Below, piece by piece: positions 52,641-62,841 of a stretch of 64,000 nucleotides of DNA. Under the pieces are notes generated by a model. It had not been told where the DNA came from and ran no database searches. It saw nothing but the letters and a program-made list of their open reading frames with translations. Origin of the DNA: Tremella fuciformis. Lineage: Eukaryota; Basidiomycota; Tremellomycetes; Tremellales; Tremellaceae. The stretch is from contig CP136491.1 of the NCBI GenBank assembly GCA_032768795.1, forward strand, positions 1,984,001 to 2,048,000. Reading direction: 5' to 3'. Every line of letters begins with the position of its first letter. The stretch's first letter is position 1. Both the position numbers and the translations under genes were made by a program.

Positions 52641-53864
52641 ATGGCCACACCACCTCCCCTTCCGCCCGACCTGATCGAGCATATCCTGGAAGACTACCTC
52701 CTGCCTCTGCAATCATCGCTCATCCCTGCCAACCTCCTCTCCTCGACGCTCGCACATCGCATCACCTACATATCGCCTGACCCGACCGACCACGAATCAC
52801 ACCTCTCCCCCTACCCCCCACAGCCGCACCCGCAGGCGCCCCTTGCATCGTCCCATCTCGCGCACCTACACTCGGCAGCACGAGGCGCATCCAGCATACA
52901 GTACGCGACTGACGGCGAGCACCCCCTGGCCCGGGTCATAGTGTCCGACCTCGCCTCCGGGTCGGAAAGCGATGCCGAAGCACCCAGCGTGGAGGTGCTC
53001 ATGCTGTTCGAGATGGGCGCGGAAGACATCGCCACAACCCTGGACGACGGGCCCGTCGAGCCGGTCCAACAGGTTGACGCGGCTGGCGGAGCAGGCAAGG
53101 GCAGCTGGAAGTTTCACGCGGCGCTACCCCACCCTTCACCCCACACCTCTTCTCTATCATGGCTCGACACTCCCGTCGCGCCGCCCATACAACCCGACGA
53201 GTCCCCCAGTGATCACATCGATCTAGGCAGCACCGCCGCGCCGCACGACTACTGGGGTCCGCCGTCGCCGCCTTCTTCCAGCACCACACCCCCCTCTATC
53301 TTACACCACGCCGATGATGAAGATGCTTATTGGGCGTCGTACGGCCCTTCGACGCCGTACGGCGGTACACCGCAGATGAGCAGACAGCCATCTGCCCATG
53401 CTGTACCGCATGCCAAGTCGAACGGACACCTTCCGACGTCCGCGGCTGCCCCGCCCATATCTGCGGACACGCAGTCGAATGGGAGCCAAGGGGAGTCTAC
53501 TGAGTGGATGGTCAAGCGCTTAGACCAGCGTATTGGGGGAGTGTTGCGGAAGTTATGGCTGGAGTTTAGCGGTGGAGAGTCGGAAGATAGTCTGGGGCCG
53601 GACGTCCTGGAAGAGAGGGCGCTGGCGTGGCTGCGACTAACGAGAGAGTGGACCACTACGAACCCACATGCAAACGGACACAGACCAGCGTCACCAGAGG
53701 AGCCGGGGGACGGGCTGGCTGTATTGAAGGGCAAAGTGCAGGTTCTTCAAGAGGTGTATTCCGAGGTGGGAGACGACTTCTGGCGGTTGGTAGAAGGGGC
53801 CATACGCATGCAGCCAGAAGTCGAGGTGGACGCGGAGGAGGCGCAGCGGTTGTACTGGGAGTAG
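52641..53864 (+). CDS. Conserved-looking hypothetical protein, 407 aa
   Basis: Single exon; the ATG at 52641 starts MATPPPLPPDLIEHILEDYL. The N-terminus (residues 1-130) is compact: LLPLQSSLIPANLLSSTLAH, then an acidic EVLMLFEMGAEDI. The middle (about 150-290) is Pro/Ser-rich and disordered. The C-terminal third is helical (WMVKRLDQRIGGVLRKLWLE, then LKGKVQVLQEVYSEVGDDFW). No known domain or targeting signal was recognised. It converges on the Ant1-type carrier, and the Tc1 element is inserted 33 bp after its stop codon. Confidence 0.75.
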   Translation: MATPPPLPPDLIEHILEDYLLPLQSSLIPANLLSSTLAHRITYISPDPTDHESHLSPYPPQPHPQAPLASSHLAHLHSAARGASSIQYATDGEHPLARVIVSDLASGSESDAEAPSVEVLMLFEMGAEDIATTLDDGPVEPVQQVDAAGGAGKGSWKFHAALPHPSPHTSSLSWLDTPVAPPIQPDESPSDHIDLGSTAAPHDYWGPPSPPSSSTTPPSILHHADDEDAYWASYGPSTPYGGTPQMSRQPSAHAVPHAKSNGHLPTSAAAPPISADTQSNGSQGESTEWMVKRLDQRIGGVLRKLWLEFSGGESEDSLGPDVLEERALAWLRLTREWTTTNPHANGHRPASPEEPGDGLAVLKGKVQVLQEVYSEVGDDFWRLVEGAIRMQPEVEVDAEEAQRLYWE

Positions 53865-53897
53865 AGGACACGTAGGCATCATATACAACCTCGCATA

Positions 53898-55218
53898 CTC
53901 GTCGTCCGCATTGGTATGAATGTGGCACATCGCCGGACCCCTTTCAAGTATCAACATATTGGACGAGATTGCTCATTGTGCATGCAATACTTATCATAGG
54001 CGCTCAAGACTTTGGATACATATTGTTCTGACCCTTGGCTATGTATACACGGTCTAGAATGGCGTGTGGCCTCCTTTGGCAGCAACGACCGCTCGTCTTC
54101 TCTCTTCCATCTTCAAGATCTCTCTATCAATGGTCCCTTGTTCCAGACCATCCCATATCTCCTGTATCTGTGCCCAAAGCATGTCGAGGGTCGAGGCAAC
54201 CGGCCTGAGCTTTGATAGTCTTCTTTTGACAATGCCCCAGAGCGGTTCAATGGCATTGAGATCGGGAGAGTTGGGCGGATGGAAAATCGTTTTGATATGG
54301 AGCTCGTCTCTAGCCTCTCCTGCCAGCCCACTTCGATGCGCAGGTGCTCCATCTTCAACACAGACCACCCCTGTGATACCCTCTCGACGTAGCTCTGAGC
54401 AGTAGCCCGCAAGTCGGCCGTGGAGGACATAGTTGACATAGGCAAATCGGTCGATCTTTTTGGAAGGAGCTTGATTTGGTGCTTCGAAGGGGGTGAGGCG
54501 TAGTAGGGGCCATTTATGGCCGAATGCAACAGCACCCCACACCATGAGGGTCTCACGGCCCTGGGAGAAGGTCGGAACCAAGTGCTTAGACAAGAATGCT
54601 TCGCCAGAACGCCGGATGGTATAGGTCGGTCCATTTTTCTTGCCTCTCTCCACACTCGACTCATCTGTGAAGATGACCGCTCTCCAGTCACGCCCCAATG
54701 ACTCTGCCGCCCACCTAAGACGGTCTTGAATGTGTGACGGGGTCAAGAACGGTTTTGGGCGTGCTATGCGCTTGTGATAGCCTTCGACATGCGCTGCTCT
54801 TGCCACAGTATCGCCGCTCACACCTTCTGCCTGGCCTATCTCCTTCCACGTCTTCCGTGGGTTCATGTCGATGTCATGGAGTACTCGACGCTTTGCATGT
54901 TTGTCGAGCTTTGGTGGTCTGCGGCCTCGAGGGCGGGAATCGACAGAACCAGTGGACTTTAGGCGACGGATAGTGGTGGACACAGAACCTGAAGGGATGT
55001 CGAGTATTTCGGCCGTTTCTCGTTGCGTTTTGCCAGCTTTGAGCATGCCCACAATCTCGTGGCGTGTGCTAGTGCTGAGATCTCGCATCTTGAGGCAATG
55101 CATGAAAATTTGATGGAGATACGGGCATGAATGCATGATGACAGTCATGAAACAGTTGAATGAGATCTACACGGGGTAACCGCCACAGTGCCACATTCAT
55201 ACCAATGCGGACGACGAG
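53898..55218 (-). mobile_element. Intact Tc1-type transposon
   Basis: A 1321-bp element with perfect 31-bp inverted repeats (53898-53928 and 55188-55218, starting CTCGTCGTCCGCATT). It is bounded by TA on both sides (53896-53897, 55219-55220). It lies between two convergent genes, 33 bp from one stop codon and 14 bp from the other. It carries a complete transposase ORF. Confidence 0.95.
54054..55088 (-). CDS. Tc1-family transposase (DD34E)
   Basis: 344 aa from the ATG at 55088. An earlier in-frame ATG (55148) adds 20 residues, but family members begin with the MRDLSTSTRHEIVGML helix. Two N-terminal helix-turn-helix regions (LKAGKTQRETAEILDIPSGS, then TWKEIGQAEGVSGDTVAR) precede the catalytic core: D in VIFTDESSVERG, D in VEDGAPAHRS and E in SPDLNAIEPLWG. 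There are 34 residues between the last two. No intron or lesion is seen. It should act at TA sites and on the 31-bp TIRs. Confidence 0.95.
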   Translation of the reverse strand: MRDLSTSTRHEIVGMLKAGKTQRETAEILDIPSGSVSTTIRRLKSTGSVDSRPRGRRPPKLDKHAKRRVLHDIDMNPRKTWKEIGQAEGVSGDTVARAAHVEGYHKRIARPKPFLTPSHIQDRLRWAAESLGRDWRAVIFTDESSVERGKKNGPTYTIRRSGEAFLSKHLVPTFSQGRETLMVWGAVAFGHKWPLLRLTPFEAPNQAPSKKIDRFAYVNYVLHGRLAGYCSELRREGITGVVCVEDGAPAHRSGLAGEARDELHIKTIFHPPNSPDLNAIEPLWGIVKRRLSKLRPVASTLDMLWAQIQEIWDGLEQGTIDREILKMEERRRAVVAAKGGHTPF

Positions 55219-55232
55219 TACATCGCATTATG

Positions 55233-56661
55233 CTAGACTACATCCGCATACCACTTTCGCACCCATCTCCCACCGAAAGTCTGTTTATGTCGAAGGCGAC
55301 TATAGACTATACTCTCGCCGCCACTCCTTTCCCCTCGGCGGCGAGCATGACCATCTGTCATCAGTGACTGCTCTGACCGGGACCATGCGCCACCGACCTT
55401 CTTGACCAGCTCGTAGATCCTGCGCTGGGCGACGAACATGAAGGCAGCAGTGAGGACAGACTGCAATAGCTTGGGTAGGAGACCCGCGTACAGGCCTGGT
55501 CGTCAGCCCGACCCAATGACACTGATCCTCGCCCGACTGACCCGACGCGCCCTCGGTGTGAAGGATATGAAGGACAGCCTTGAGCGACGAGCTGTACTTG
55601 TGGGTGGCGGCTTGCTGCGTGGTCAGTCACGGCCAATCACGCACAGGGAATACTACCAAGCGCGACTTGACAACAATCTGTAGTTAGCTCCGTCCATCTG
55701 AGCTTCCGACATGCGAGCTCACATAAGGGTACGTGCCGCCGGTCGCTACCAGCTTGCTCACCGCTCCAAGCATGAAGAGGTCCCAATCGGTCAACGAGCT
55801 TCTTCCGACTTTACCCGTCGGCTGAGAGCCCTTCCTCGCGAGCCTCCAGGCGAGCAGAACGCCCACGAGCCGCTCATACGTCGTGTACTACTCTCAATGT
55901 TCTGCGCTCTGCACATTGAGGCAAACCCACCTGGATGACGGGGTTGATGACCAGTACAAGGGCCGGACCGATGCCCCGCCAGAACCCCTGGATCCCGTCC
56001 GACTTGTAGATTTCCCTCGCCGCATCCATCGCGGACAGCTTGGCTTTTCCCGTTGCAGGATCCCGAACGACAGCCTTGGTAGACTGAGCAGTCTGGACAG
56101 TCCAGATGGGATTGGTCGACAGGGTGGTGATGCTGCCCGCCACGAGCCCGGCGAGGATACCCTCTCGAGTAGTCAGGGCGTGCGGGGAGGAAGAGGTTGT
56201 GCCTCTGCGCCGGAGGAGGAGGCTGCGCATCTCCTCGTCTGTCGTCAGATTCAGCTGCAAAGCTTGGTGGACGCACAGAACGCATAATACACTCCGTTCG
56301 TGATGGCGATGCCGAAGAGGCTGCTGTCTAGCCCCGAATACAGCCCGGAGAGCCCTTCTTCCTTCAAGGTCTTCTGCAGCGCCGAGACGATGCTCTGCCT
56401 CTGAGTCGGATGACGATTGGAAGGATAAAGACGTACAAGCTCTTCCTCCTTGCTCGCTGCGCTCTTCTGTTTCACTGCCGCACGGGTGGAGAGATTGACA
56501 AGCGGGCTAGCGTCAGGCGAGGCCGCTCCCAATGCCGAGCCCACTCACTAGGTCAACGCCTGTTGGTCAGCCGGACTCATTAGGTTCTCTGAGCAGATAC
56601 GGACCATGGACACGCAGCCCCCGACCGACCCTGCCAGAGCATGTATCGCCGAGTCGCCCAT
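55233..56661 (-). CDS. Peroxisomal adenine nucleotide carrier (Ant1/PMP34 type)
   Basis: A mitochondrial-carrier-family protein, probably exchanging ATP/AMP across the peroxisomal membrane. Exons 56661-56605, 56559-56549, 56506-56277, 56238-55931, 55887-55723, 55677-55657, 55614-55542 and 55495-55233 give 1128 nt, or 375 aa. Exons 2 (11 nt, ALTY) and 6 (21 nt, IVVKSRL) are unusually small. Exon 2 supplies the YP of the first carrier motif (ALTYPLVNLSTR). The second repeat has STNPIWTVQTAQ, as in the PMP34/Ant1/PXN group. The third has TYPYIVVKSRLQA followed by GLYAGLLPKLLQS. The C-terminal tail beyond the last helix is long and basic and may be specific to this lineage. Confidence 0.85.
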
Positions 56662-56833
56662 CTTTGCTCACGTATATGTAGTGGTCTACCTATTGGAGGC
56701 GAATGTAGATGGGCGAGTGCAAAAGAGAGAGAGAATGCGACCGGCGACTTGTTATACCCGACAGGTCCACCGCTTTCAACAGCCTACTCGGGAGCAAATA
56801 CTTATGCATCGCTGGTCGTGTACGGGCATAGCT

Positions 56834-58388
56834 TTATAGCGCAGGCGCTGGGGTCATGGAGATCATGACCGTCATTATAGTTGTGAGTAGCACGAGGAGT
56901 ATCGATACAGAAACGGGCACTACAGTTCGAGAAGGGGGGGCTGCGCTGTTTTGAAGGGTCCCGCTGCCTTTGAGCACGGTGGTGGTGGGGTTGACGTAGA
57001 CGATGGAGACGTGTTCGGTACGGGTCTTCAAGTAAGCGCTGACCCAAGTTTGACCCAAAAGGACTGCTCACTGCGGTCACAATCACTTGGGATCCTTGAG
57101 GATCCGTCGAACTGGCCGTCTCCGTGAGGGTTACGACGACTTCGCTGGCCTGGGTATTGCCGGTCGTCGCGGTCAAGGTGACGACGGCTGGAAAGGATCA
57201 GCCTGAGAAACCCTTGCTATGGAAAAGATTTACCCGTCCCATCGTCGCTGGTTGTGACGCCAGCGGCTGCCGCCGTCACGTAGATAGTGACGACGGCCTC
57301 ACTCTGTCCGGTGGTCGTGCTTCCTTCAGAGTTTGTCCCGGTGATTTCCTGGGTGATAGTGACGACTGGACCAGGTGATGACGAAGGTAGTGAAGTGCTT
57401 GTAGCTGAGCTCGACGAGCTACCCGCGGTCTGACTGGTCGAGGTAGAGGCCGGAGCAGACGCAGAAGAAGTAGAGGAGGTGGATGCAGCCGTTGAGGTAG
57501 GGGCTGATGAGTTGGAGGACGAGGGGGGATCAACTGAACTAGCGGAGGTGTTGGACGAGGCGACTGACGATGGAGCTGTAACGGTATTTGAGCTCGAAAT
57601 CGGCGCCGACTGTGAAGCGGAATCGAGGGAGCTGGATGTGGGAGAAGTAGAAGTTGCAGAGATGCTTGTGGAAGGTGATGAGGCGGAAGGGGTCGCTGAG
57701 CTGGAGCTGGGAGGCGCCGCATCGCCAGACGACGATGTGACTACTGTGCCTCCCACTGAAGTATTAGCTGTTGCGGAGGTGGTAGTCGTCGCGGTGGCAG
57801 GTCCCGTGTCAGTCGAGACCGAACTCGTAGAGCTGGCCGAGGGTGTTCCAAGTGAGGAACCAGAGGGTGACGAGCTACTTGAGGAGGTCAGGATCGGCGA
57901 GGAGGTGGAGGTGAGAGCAGTAGAAGATGAGGTGAGGAGGGCCGACAGAGTCGAAGTTGCAGTTGAGACATCGGTTGAGGCGGTCGTGGCAACCGCAGAG
58001 GAAAAGGTTGAGAAAGTATCAAGCGAAGAGGTCGTTGACGAGATGGTTGATGGGAGGATAGAGGTAGAGTCAAGAGCAGTGACGGTCGAGGAGAGGAGTG
58101 TCAGTGTCTCTCCAACAATGCTGAGCCTGAGCAGCTGCGGAACAGCGGCAGGCATATGCTCACCTCGTTGCCACGGTGGCAGAGGTGGTTATCGTGGCTG
58201 AGGCAGAGCTGGAAGTGCTAGAGAGCGATACTGCTGTCAACTGCATTCCTGCTCTCCGCCATGCCCAGTGACTCACCCGGATCTTGTCGTCGCTGGGCCC
58301 GCCTGGCAGCTCCGATCCTCGGCCGGTCGTTCAACCCCGTCACTCCCACACCCAGCAGGATCGCCCCCAGGCCAGCTGCACACCTCAT
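56834..58388 (-). CDS. Ser/Thr-rich cell-surface protein
   Basis: Starts at ATG 58388 with a short hydrophobic stretch (MRCAAGLGAILLGVGVTGL), compatible with a signal peptide. A small exon and a long, almost pure Ser/Thr/Ala segment (about 58100-57220) follow, a mucin-like O-glycosylation region. Three short repeats of the form VVTxxVTxxxG..T continue (AVVTIYVTAAAAGVTTSDDG and relatives) across small introns. The end is hydrophobic (VPVSVSILLVLLTTIMTVM) and could be a membrane anchor or GPI-attachment signal. Exact splice sites in the 5' part and near 57060-57240 are uncertain. It is likely a cell-wall or plasma-membrane sensor or adhesin-like protein. Confidence 0.65.
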
Positions 58389-59302
58389 GTCGGATCCGTT
58401 TGCATCGGTACGAGGTGTCAGCTGTCTGGACAACTACTAGGGTGATGAGGCTGTGCGACTAGGTAGATCGTGCAGGAAAGTGCGCGATAGGGCGTAGCTC
58501 GTTATTTCAATTCTTTTTTAGCTCTGAATTTCTAATCAGGTATTCAAGTTATTGGTTCTCAGGCAATTTGGAAAACCTAATGCAATTCCTTGTTCTTTGG
58601 TTCCGTTAGACATGGGGGGGTGGGACACCCCCCCAAGACCCCCCCTTGCGCCTAGCGGCGCAGCCATCGCAGCCCTTACGGGTCAAGCATCCGGCAAAGC
58701 CGGATGTACTGTAGAACATTGATTAGTTGCAAGCTAAAGCACTTCATCAAGAGATGCGCAAGTGCTTGTTGGGCATGCTAGGCTGATCAGATGATCATAG
58801 GCATGCCAAGCTGGTCACAGGGGCTATGTCACAGCTGCCACCTGGCAAGCCTATTGCAGTCTTGTCAGACTTGCGCTATTGTAACCATTTTGGTGCAATG
58901 ATAGGGCAGGGTATGGCAGTAGCTATGTAGGCGATTGGTTCTGCTACAGAGATCATTCCATGCATCAGCCTCATGCATAGATCTTTATTCTCTGATGAAA
59001 GGCAATTTGGCAAGGACACAATGCATATTAGGATTGTGCTGATGAAATCAGAATGGCCGGAATTTTCTTATTTAATTCCCCCATTTACCGTTTTCGTTCC
59101 AGGGACACCCGCAGAAATTCGCCCCGTAAGAGCTACGCTGATGATGCTCTGCGGAATGGAATCGTGCTGCCGGCATCAGGGCAATCTAGCATCACGTGTC
59201 TGTCTGTGTCATCCCTTGTCCATCGTCTGTGCATGCTCTCGTACGTCTGGGGGCCTGGAGTTGGAAACGGTGCAGAGGGCGTAGCGACATGCTAACCCGA
59301 GC
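58389..59302. other. Intergenic, with hairpin cluster and LTR remnant
   Basis: No gene. It contains three consecutive hairpins (58614-58706) and, at about 58880-58960, a diverged relative of part of LTR V. Confidence 0.6.
58614..58706. repeat. Cluster of three hairpins
   Basis: First: seven G (58614-58620), loop TGGGACA, seven C (58628-58634), followed by a second C run at 58639-58645. Second: GCGCC (58648-58652) pairs with GGCGC (58657-58661). Third: CATCCGGC (58688-58695), loop AAA, GCCGGATG (58699-58706). All stems are perfect. Confidence 0.85.
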
Positions 59303-60001
59303 TCATGTTCCTCCCTCTGCAAGCCATAGATCGCGCTCCGCATGGTACTGATATTCGTCTTTTGGCAATGCCGGGACGATGTGCAAATATACCCAGCGGC
59401 CAACGTCCTCGGTCATATCGAGTTTGGTTTTGAGACGAGCAGCAGCTTCCTGACCATAGCTAAATTCGTCATAACACTGGACAGACCCGAGCTGGTCGCC
59501 GGACGGAAGGCAGTGCTCCTTGAGAGCCTCCGTGAGCATGTCCTTGTCAATCCAAGTGCCTCCAAAACCGTCCGGGTCACCCCACAGGAAATCTTGAGAG
59601 CGGATGTACCTGATCGCGGTATCCACTTGTTCGAACGTAGGCGGTACGAAGTAGCGTGTGTTGTGAGCGTCAAAGCCGTGTGAAGAAAACGTCGCGCTCG
59701 GCCACCCTTTCATCTTGATCTCCAGCGCTCCATCGTCGTTGTCGCCCACATCGATGGTCGGCATATCGAACGAGGCCCCTGTCAAGTTCAGCATCACACC
59801 ACGCGCCTGCGGATCGTAAGAGCTGCTGTCCGCTGGTTCGTTTTGCCCGTCCGTCCCGACGTAGTCCTGTTCGTCTTGTGACCAGCCGGAGACGCCTTGA
59901 TCAACGTATACGTCTGGATACGCAGACGCACCCGAAGCCTCAGCCCGTCGCCGGTGGGAACTCTTTGTACGCTTGGTGCGGTTTATTGAATACCACGGCA
60001 T
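59303..60001 (-). CDS. Unknown family, member C
   Basis: A 232-aa single-exon ORF. The N-terminus is basic and Ser-rich (MPWYSINRTKRTKSSHRRRA). From about residue 70 it aligns in outline with members A and B: a strand ending KMKGW, then RYFVPPTFEQVDTAIRYI, then WIDKDMLTEALKEHCLPSGD and a final VYLHIVPALPKDE. Unlike A and B it keeps host-like base composition. It has a Gly-rich FLWGDPDGFGGTW segment not present in the others. No catalytic motif is recognised. Function unknown. Confidence 0.6.
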   Translation of the reverse strand: MPWYSINRTKRTKSSHRRRAEASGASAYPDVYVDQGVSGWSQDEQDYVGTDGQNEPADSSSYDPQARGVMLNLTGASFDMPTIDVGDNDDGALEIKMKGWPSATFSSHGFDAHNTRYFVPPTFEQVDTAIRYIRSQDFLWGDPDGFGGTWIDKDMLTEALKEHCLPSGDQLGSVQCYDEFSYGQEAAARLKTKLDMTEDVGRWVYLHIVPALPKDEYQYHAERDLWLAEGGT

Positions 60002-60637
60002 GATGTCAGTGAGAGTTCAGCAGAGAAGGGTGTTGCGTGAAACAAAGAGTCGAGTGGGGTAGCGAGCTGCTTATTACGCATGTCATCACCCCTGTGGGCA
60101 TAGCTCTACAACGAAGGAAGCAACGGATGCCCGGTCGAAGCGTTTCATCTGGGCTTGCCGACGAGCCGGAAGTGTTGCAGCGTTGACAAAGGAGGGTCTG
60201 GCGCTTCTCATGGTCGAGGTCACAGTAGCTCGAAGCCCATGTCAGATATCTGCTGAGGAGGCAAATGTACGGAGGCGTGCTTGCATTCAAACTGCGTCGT
60301 AGGGTCTCACGAAGCATGCCACACAAGAGAGCGCGCGCATAAGGCATGTGCTCAGCTCAGCACAACAAACCAAGAGTGAGGAGTGTTGCATTCTGCGAAC
60401 ACCTCCGTATCTGATTCTTGAGCTTTCAATGCACATAAAATATCTGCCACACCCAGTGATTTTGCCGCACTTCAGAGTGGCAAATCAGTTCTGCTCCATT
60501 TGCTCACATTTCTCCAATCAGAGTCAGAAAGTCAAACAAGCAAGAATGCAAGTCACCTTTCAACCTGGCCCTTTCATAGGCTTGGATGGTCAAGTCTGCC
60601 CAAACACAACAGCGGCTGAATCTGAAGGTCCCTCCCC
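60002..60637. other. Intergenic
   Basis: No gene recognised. Upstream regions of member C (minus) and of the orphan gene at 60638 (plus). Confidence 0.45.
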
Positions 60638-60764
60638 ATGACACACACACTGGCTACATCAACTAAGCAGATTGACCAAGATTGCAGCCTCAACACAATG
60701 GCCAGTGAGTTTGATGGCAGCAGTGACCCCACCAAGCCAAATGTCATGGTGTGGGGTTCCACAC
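60638..60764 (+). pseudogene. Orphan gene, piece 1 (before LTR U)
   Basis: First 42 codons of a gene broken by two solo LTRs. Pieces 60638-60764, 61205-61629 and 61954-62841 form one 480-codon frame (479 aa) if each LTR and one copy of its target duplication are ignored. It starts MTHTLATSTKQIDQD and is intron-free, like the other orphan at 42052. Whether any transcript spans the LTRs is unknown. The ATG choice is uncertain. Confidence 0.55.
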
Positions 60765-61199
60765 TGTCACGACGGCCACGCCCTCGACGACCTACGCACG
60801 TGACCGACACCTCTCACGTGCCCGACACGTGACCTACCTCGGGCTGGAGAACCTCGACGAGGGAGTAGACGTTGGATGAACGCGCGACGACGGGAAGCAG
60901 GCGCAGAGTCATATAGGATGCCCCGGGCGCCCGTCGTAGTTCTTCAGCACTCTCTGATTGAGTCTCATGGATCACCATTGACGATCTCACTCTCTCCGTG
61001 GCACGCAGCGTGGCTGAGTCGCACTTACGCTGTATCCTCGACGACCTTGTTACCTCGACGACCTTGTAACCTCGACGAGGATCCAACCTCGACGAGGATC
61101 CTACCTCGACATCCTCGTTTCTACCCCTTTATCCTTTATTCTTGACTCTGATATTGTGCGAGAGGGCCTCTGCCAACGGGAGAGCGCAGCATCGTGACA
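60765..61199 (+). repeat. Solo LTR, family U (TSD CACAC)
   Basis: 435 bp, TGTCACGACGG...CATCGTGACA, with CACAC on both sides (60760-60764, 61200-61204). It contains several CCTCGACGAGG-type motifs (about 60848-61110) like those in the copia LTR, though the rest of the sequence differs. Confidence 0.9.
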
Positions 61200-61204
61200 C
61201 ACAC

Positions 61205-61629
61205 CTCCTACAGTTCAGGTTCAAGCAGGCCAAGCTGGTGGCCCTGCTGCAGCTGCAGAAGGCGCTGGGAACCTGACTTGCTATGGTACAACACACCCCA
61301 CAGACGGTGCCCAGTCACCACACATGGACCACTGGGAGCCCATAAATGAGGAACACATTTCTGCCCGCCCTCATGCAGCTCATCCTGCGCACCTTTGGAG
61401 CCAGCAGGACAACACATATTCTCAGAATGTGGAAAAAGCTGTCTCCAATACTCCCTATCTTGATGCACTCCCTGAGCATAGGGGTGCGGGCTTCAGCAAC
61501 TTCATTGATGATCGAGGGAATCCTGTCTATCTGGAACCTTCACCAGTGAGCCATACTCACACCTTGACCACCAAAACCAATGATGATGTCCAGGATCTTA
61601 TGTCCAGTCTCCCAAATTTGCGAATGGAC
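61205..61629 (+). pseudogene. Orphan gene, piece 2 (between the two LTRs)
   Basis: Codons about 43-184 of the broken gene. Pro/Ala/His-rich, with YLDALPEHRGAGFSNFIDDR as the most ordered segment. The frame enters and leaves in phase with pieces 1 and 3. Confidence 0.55.
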
Positions 61630-61948
61630 CGACGGAATCTTAGCTCTGAGGCAATGGGATTCCGGTCACCTGTTGCCCGCTCAGCACTTGCTATGAGTGA
61701 TGCATTCGGACTTACCTGTTGCCCGCTCAGCACTTGCTATGAGTGATGAGGAGGGCAACAGGCGGCGGCATTCTACAAGGTCGTCGAGGGTGTCGGCGTT
61801 ATATGCGGAGTTATCGTTGTGGCAGCTTCCCCTGCCTCGTCGAGGGATGAACCTCGTCGAGGCACAACCTCGTCGAGGATGTGTGTGCCTCGACGAGGCT
61901 ACTCGAGGCTGAGTCAAGCTCATGTGAGCGTACTACCTATTTCCGTTG
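61630..61948 (-). repeat. Copia solo LTR, diverged (TSD TGGAC)
   Basis: 319 bp, related to the copia LTRs but with several substitutions and small indels in its second half. Its right end reads CCGTTG, not CCGTCG. TGGAC lies on both sides (61625-61629, 61949-61953). It is an older insertion of the same family. Confidence 0.95.
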
Positions 61949-61953
61949 TGGAC

Positions 61954-62841
61954 GTTGGCTGGGAGACATTCTTGTCCGAGCTTGAAGATGATGAGGATCA
62001 AGCTGTTTATACCGGCTGTGAAACAGGCTATGATGAGACTACAGCAGTCCGGACACCAACTCCAGTGTTTTCAGGTGGCACCAACTTGGCAATTTCAGAT
62101 GTTCAACTGCAGACTCCCACAACACAATCAGGGTGCAAGAACAAACAAACTGTGTCTGAGCCCCAGAGCCCCAGAGAGGGAAAGACAGTTGCCCAAGTCA
62201 GGTCTTGCCCCAGATCAATTGGAAGTCAGGCAAACAGAGCAAGCAATGTGGCTCATGATTCACAAACTGTCAGCTTTGATCCTACTGTGCGGGGATGGCG
62301 ATCATTCAATGACCCAGAAGGGAAAGTGTCCTTGCTGGCAGCGGATTTAGAGGTTGTGGACGTACAAGTAGTGCAGTTCAGGGGGAAACCAAGAATGATC
62401 CATGCAATTTGCAACAAAAAGACGCACGTTGGAGCCACCATTGACATCATGTGTTGGAAGATACACTTGGCAGAACTGAGCTTGACTGGCAAGCCCTTAC
62501 ATTTTGAGGATGAGTCCTACAGAACCATAGTGACGAGAAAGCTACATGATGAGGCATGGTTGCGCCATTCTGCAACCTACAGAACTAAAGAATGTGATGA
62601 AGGACGGGTTCGCATGATAAGCTATGCCGTTCTTATAAGCCGTGGAGAGACGGAGCAAACTATGGCCCCTGAGAACCTTGCAAATTTGACTGAGGAGTTT
62701 GCTAGGCAACAGATGGAGAGAGAGGGGTCTACAAAATCCAAATCGTTGACTCTGCGTGTGACAAAGCCTTGGTTCAGGTCCAGCAAGACTCAACCACTCT
62801 TGACTCAAAGCATATATGTGTCAACCGCAAATACAGAATGA
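61954..62841 (+). pseudogene. Orphan gene, piece 3 (C-terminal domain)
   Basis: 296 codons including the stop. After an acidic start (WETFLSELEDDEDQAVY) and a Ser/Thr/Gln-rich linker comes an ordered domain from about 62270: FDPTVRGWRSFNDPEGKVSL, then VVQFRGKPRMIHAICNK, then RTIVTRKLHDEAWLRHSATY, then RMISYAVLISRGETE. No known fold or motif was recognised. The C-terminal frame has no stop for 888 nt, so the gene was functional until recently or the pieces are still expressed. Confidence 0.55.

Noticed and set aside
57479..58201. 240-codon plus-strand ORF rich in Glu and Val
   Set aside because: It is the antisense shadow of the Ser/Thr-rich coding segment on the minus strand; the bias follows from the repeat codons.
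58614..58706. Hairpins as a Helitron 3' end
   Set aside because: No CTRR end at the right distance and no Rep/helicase gene nearby.
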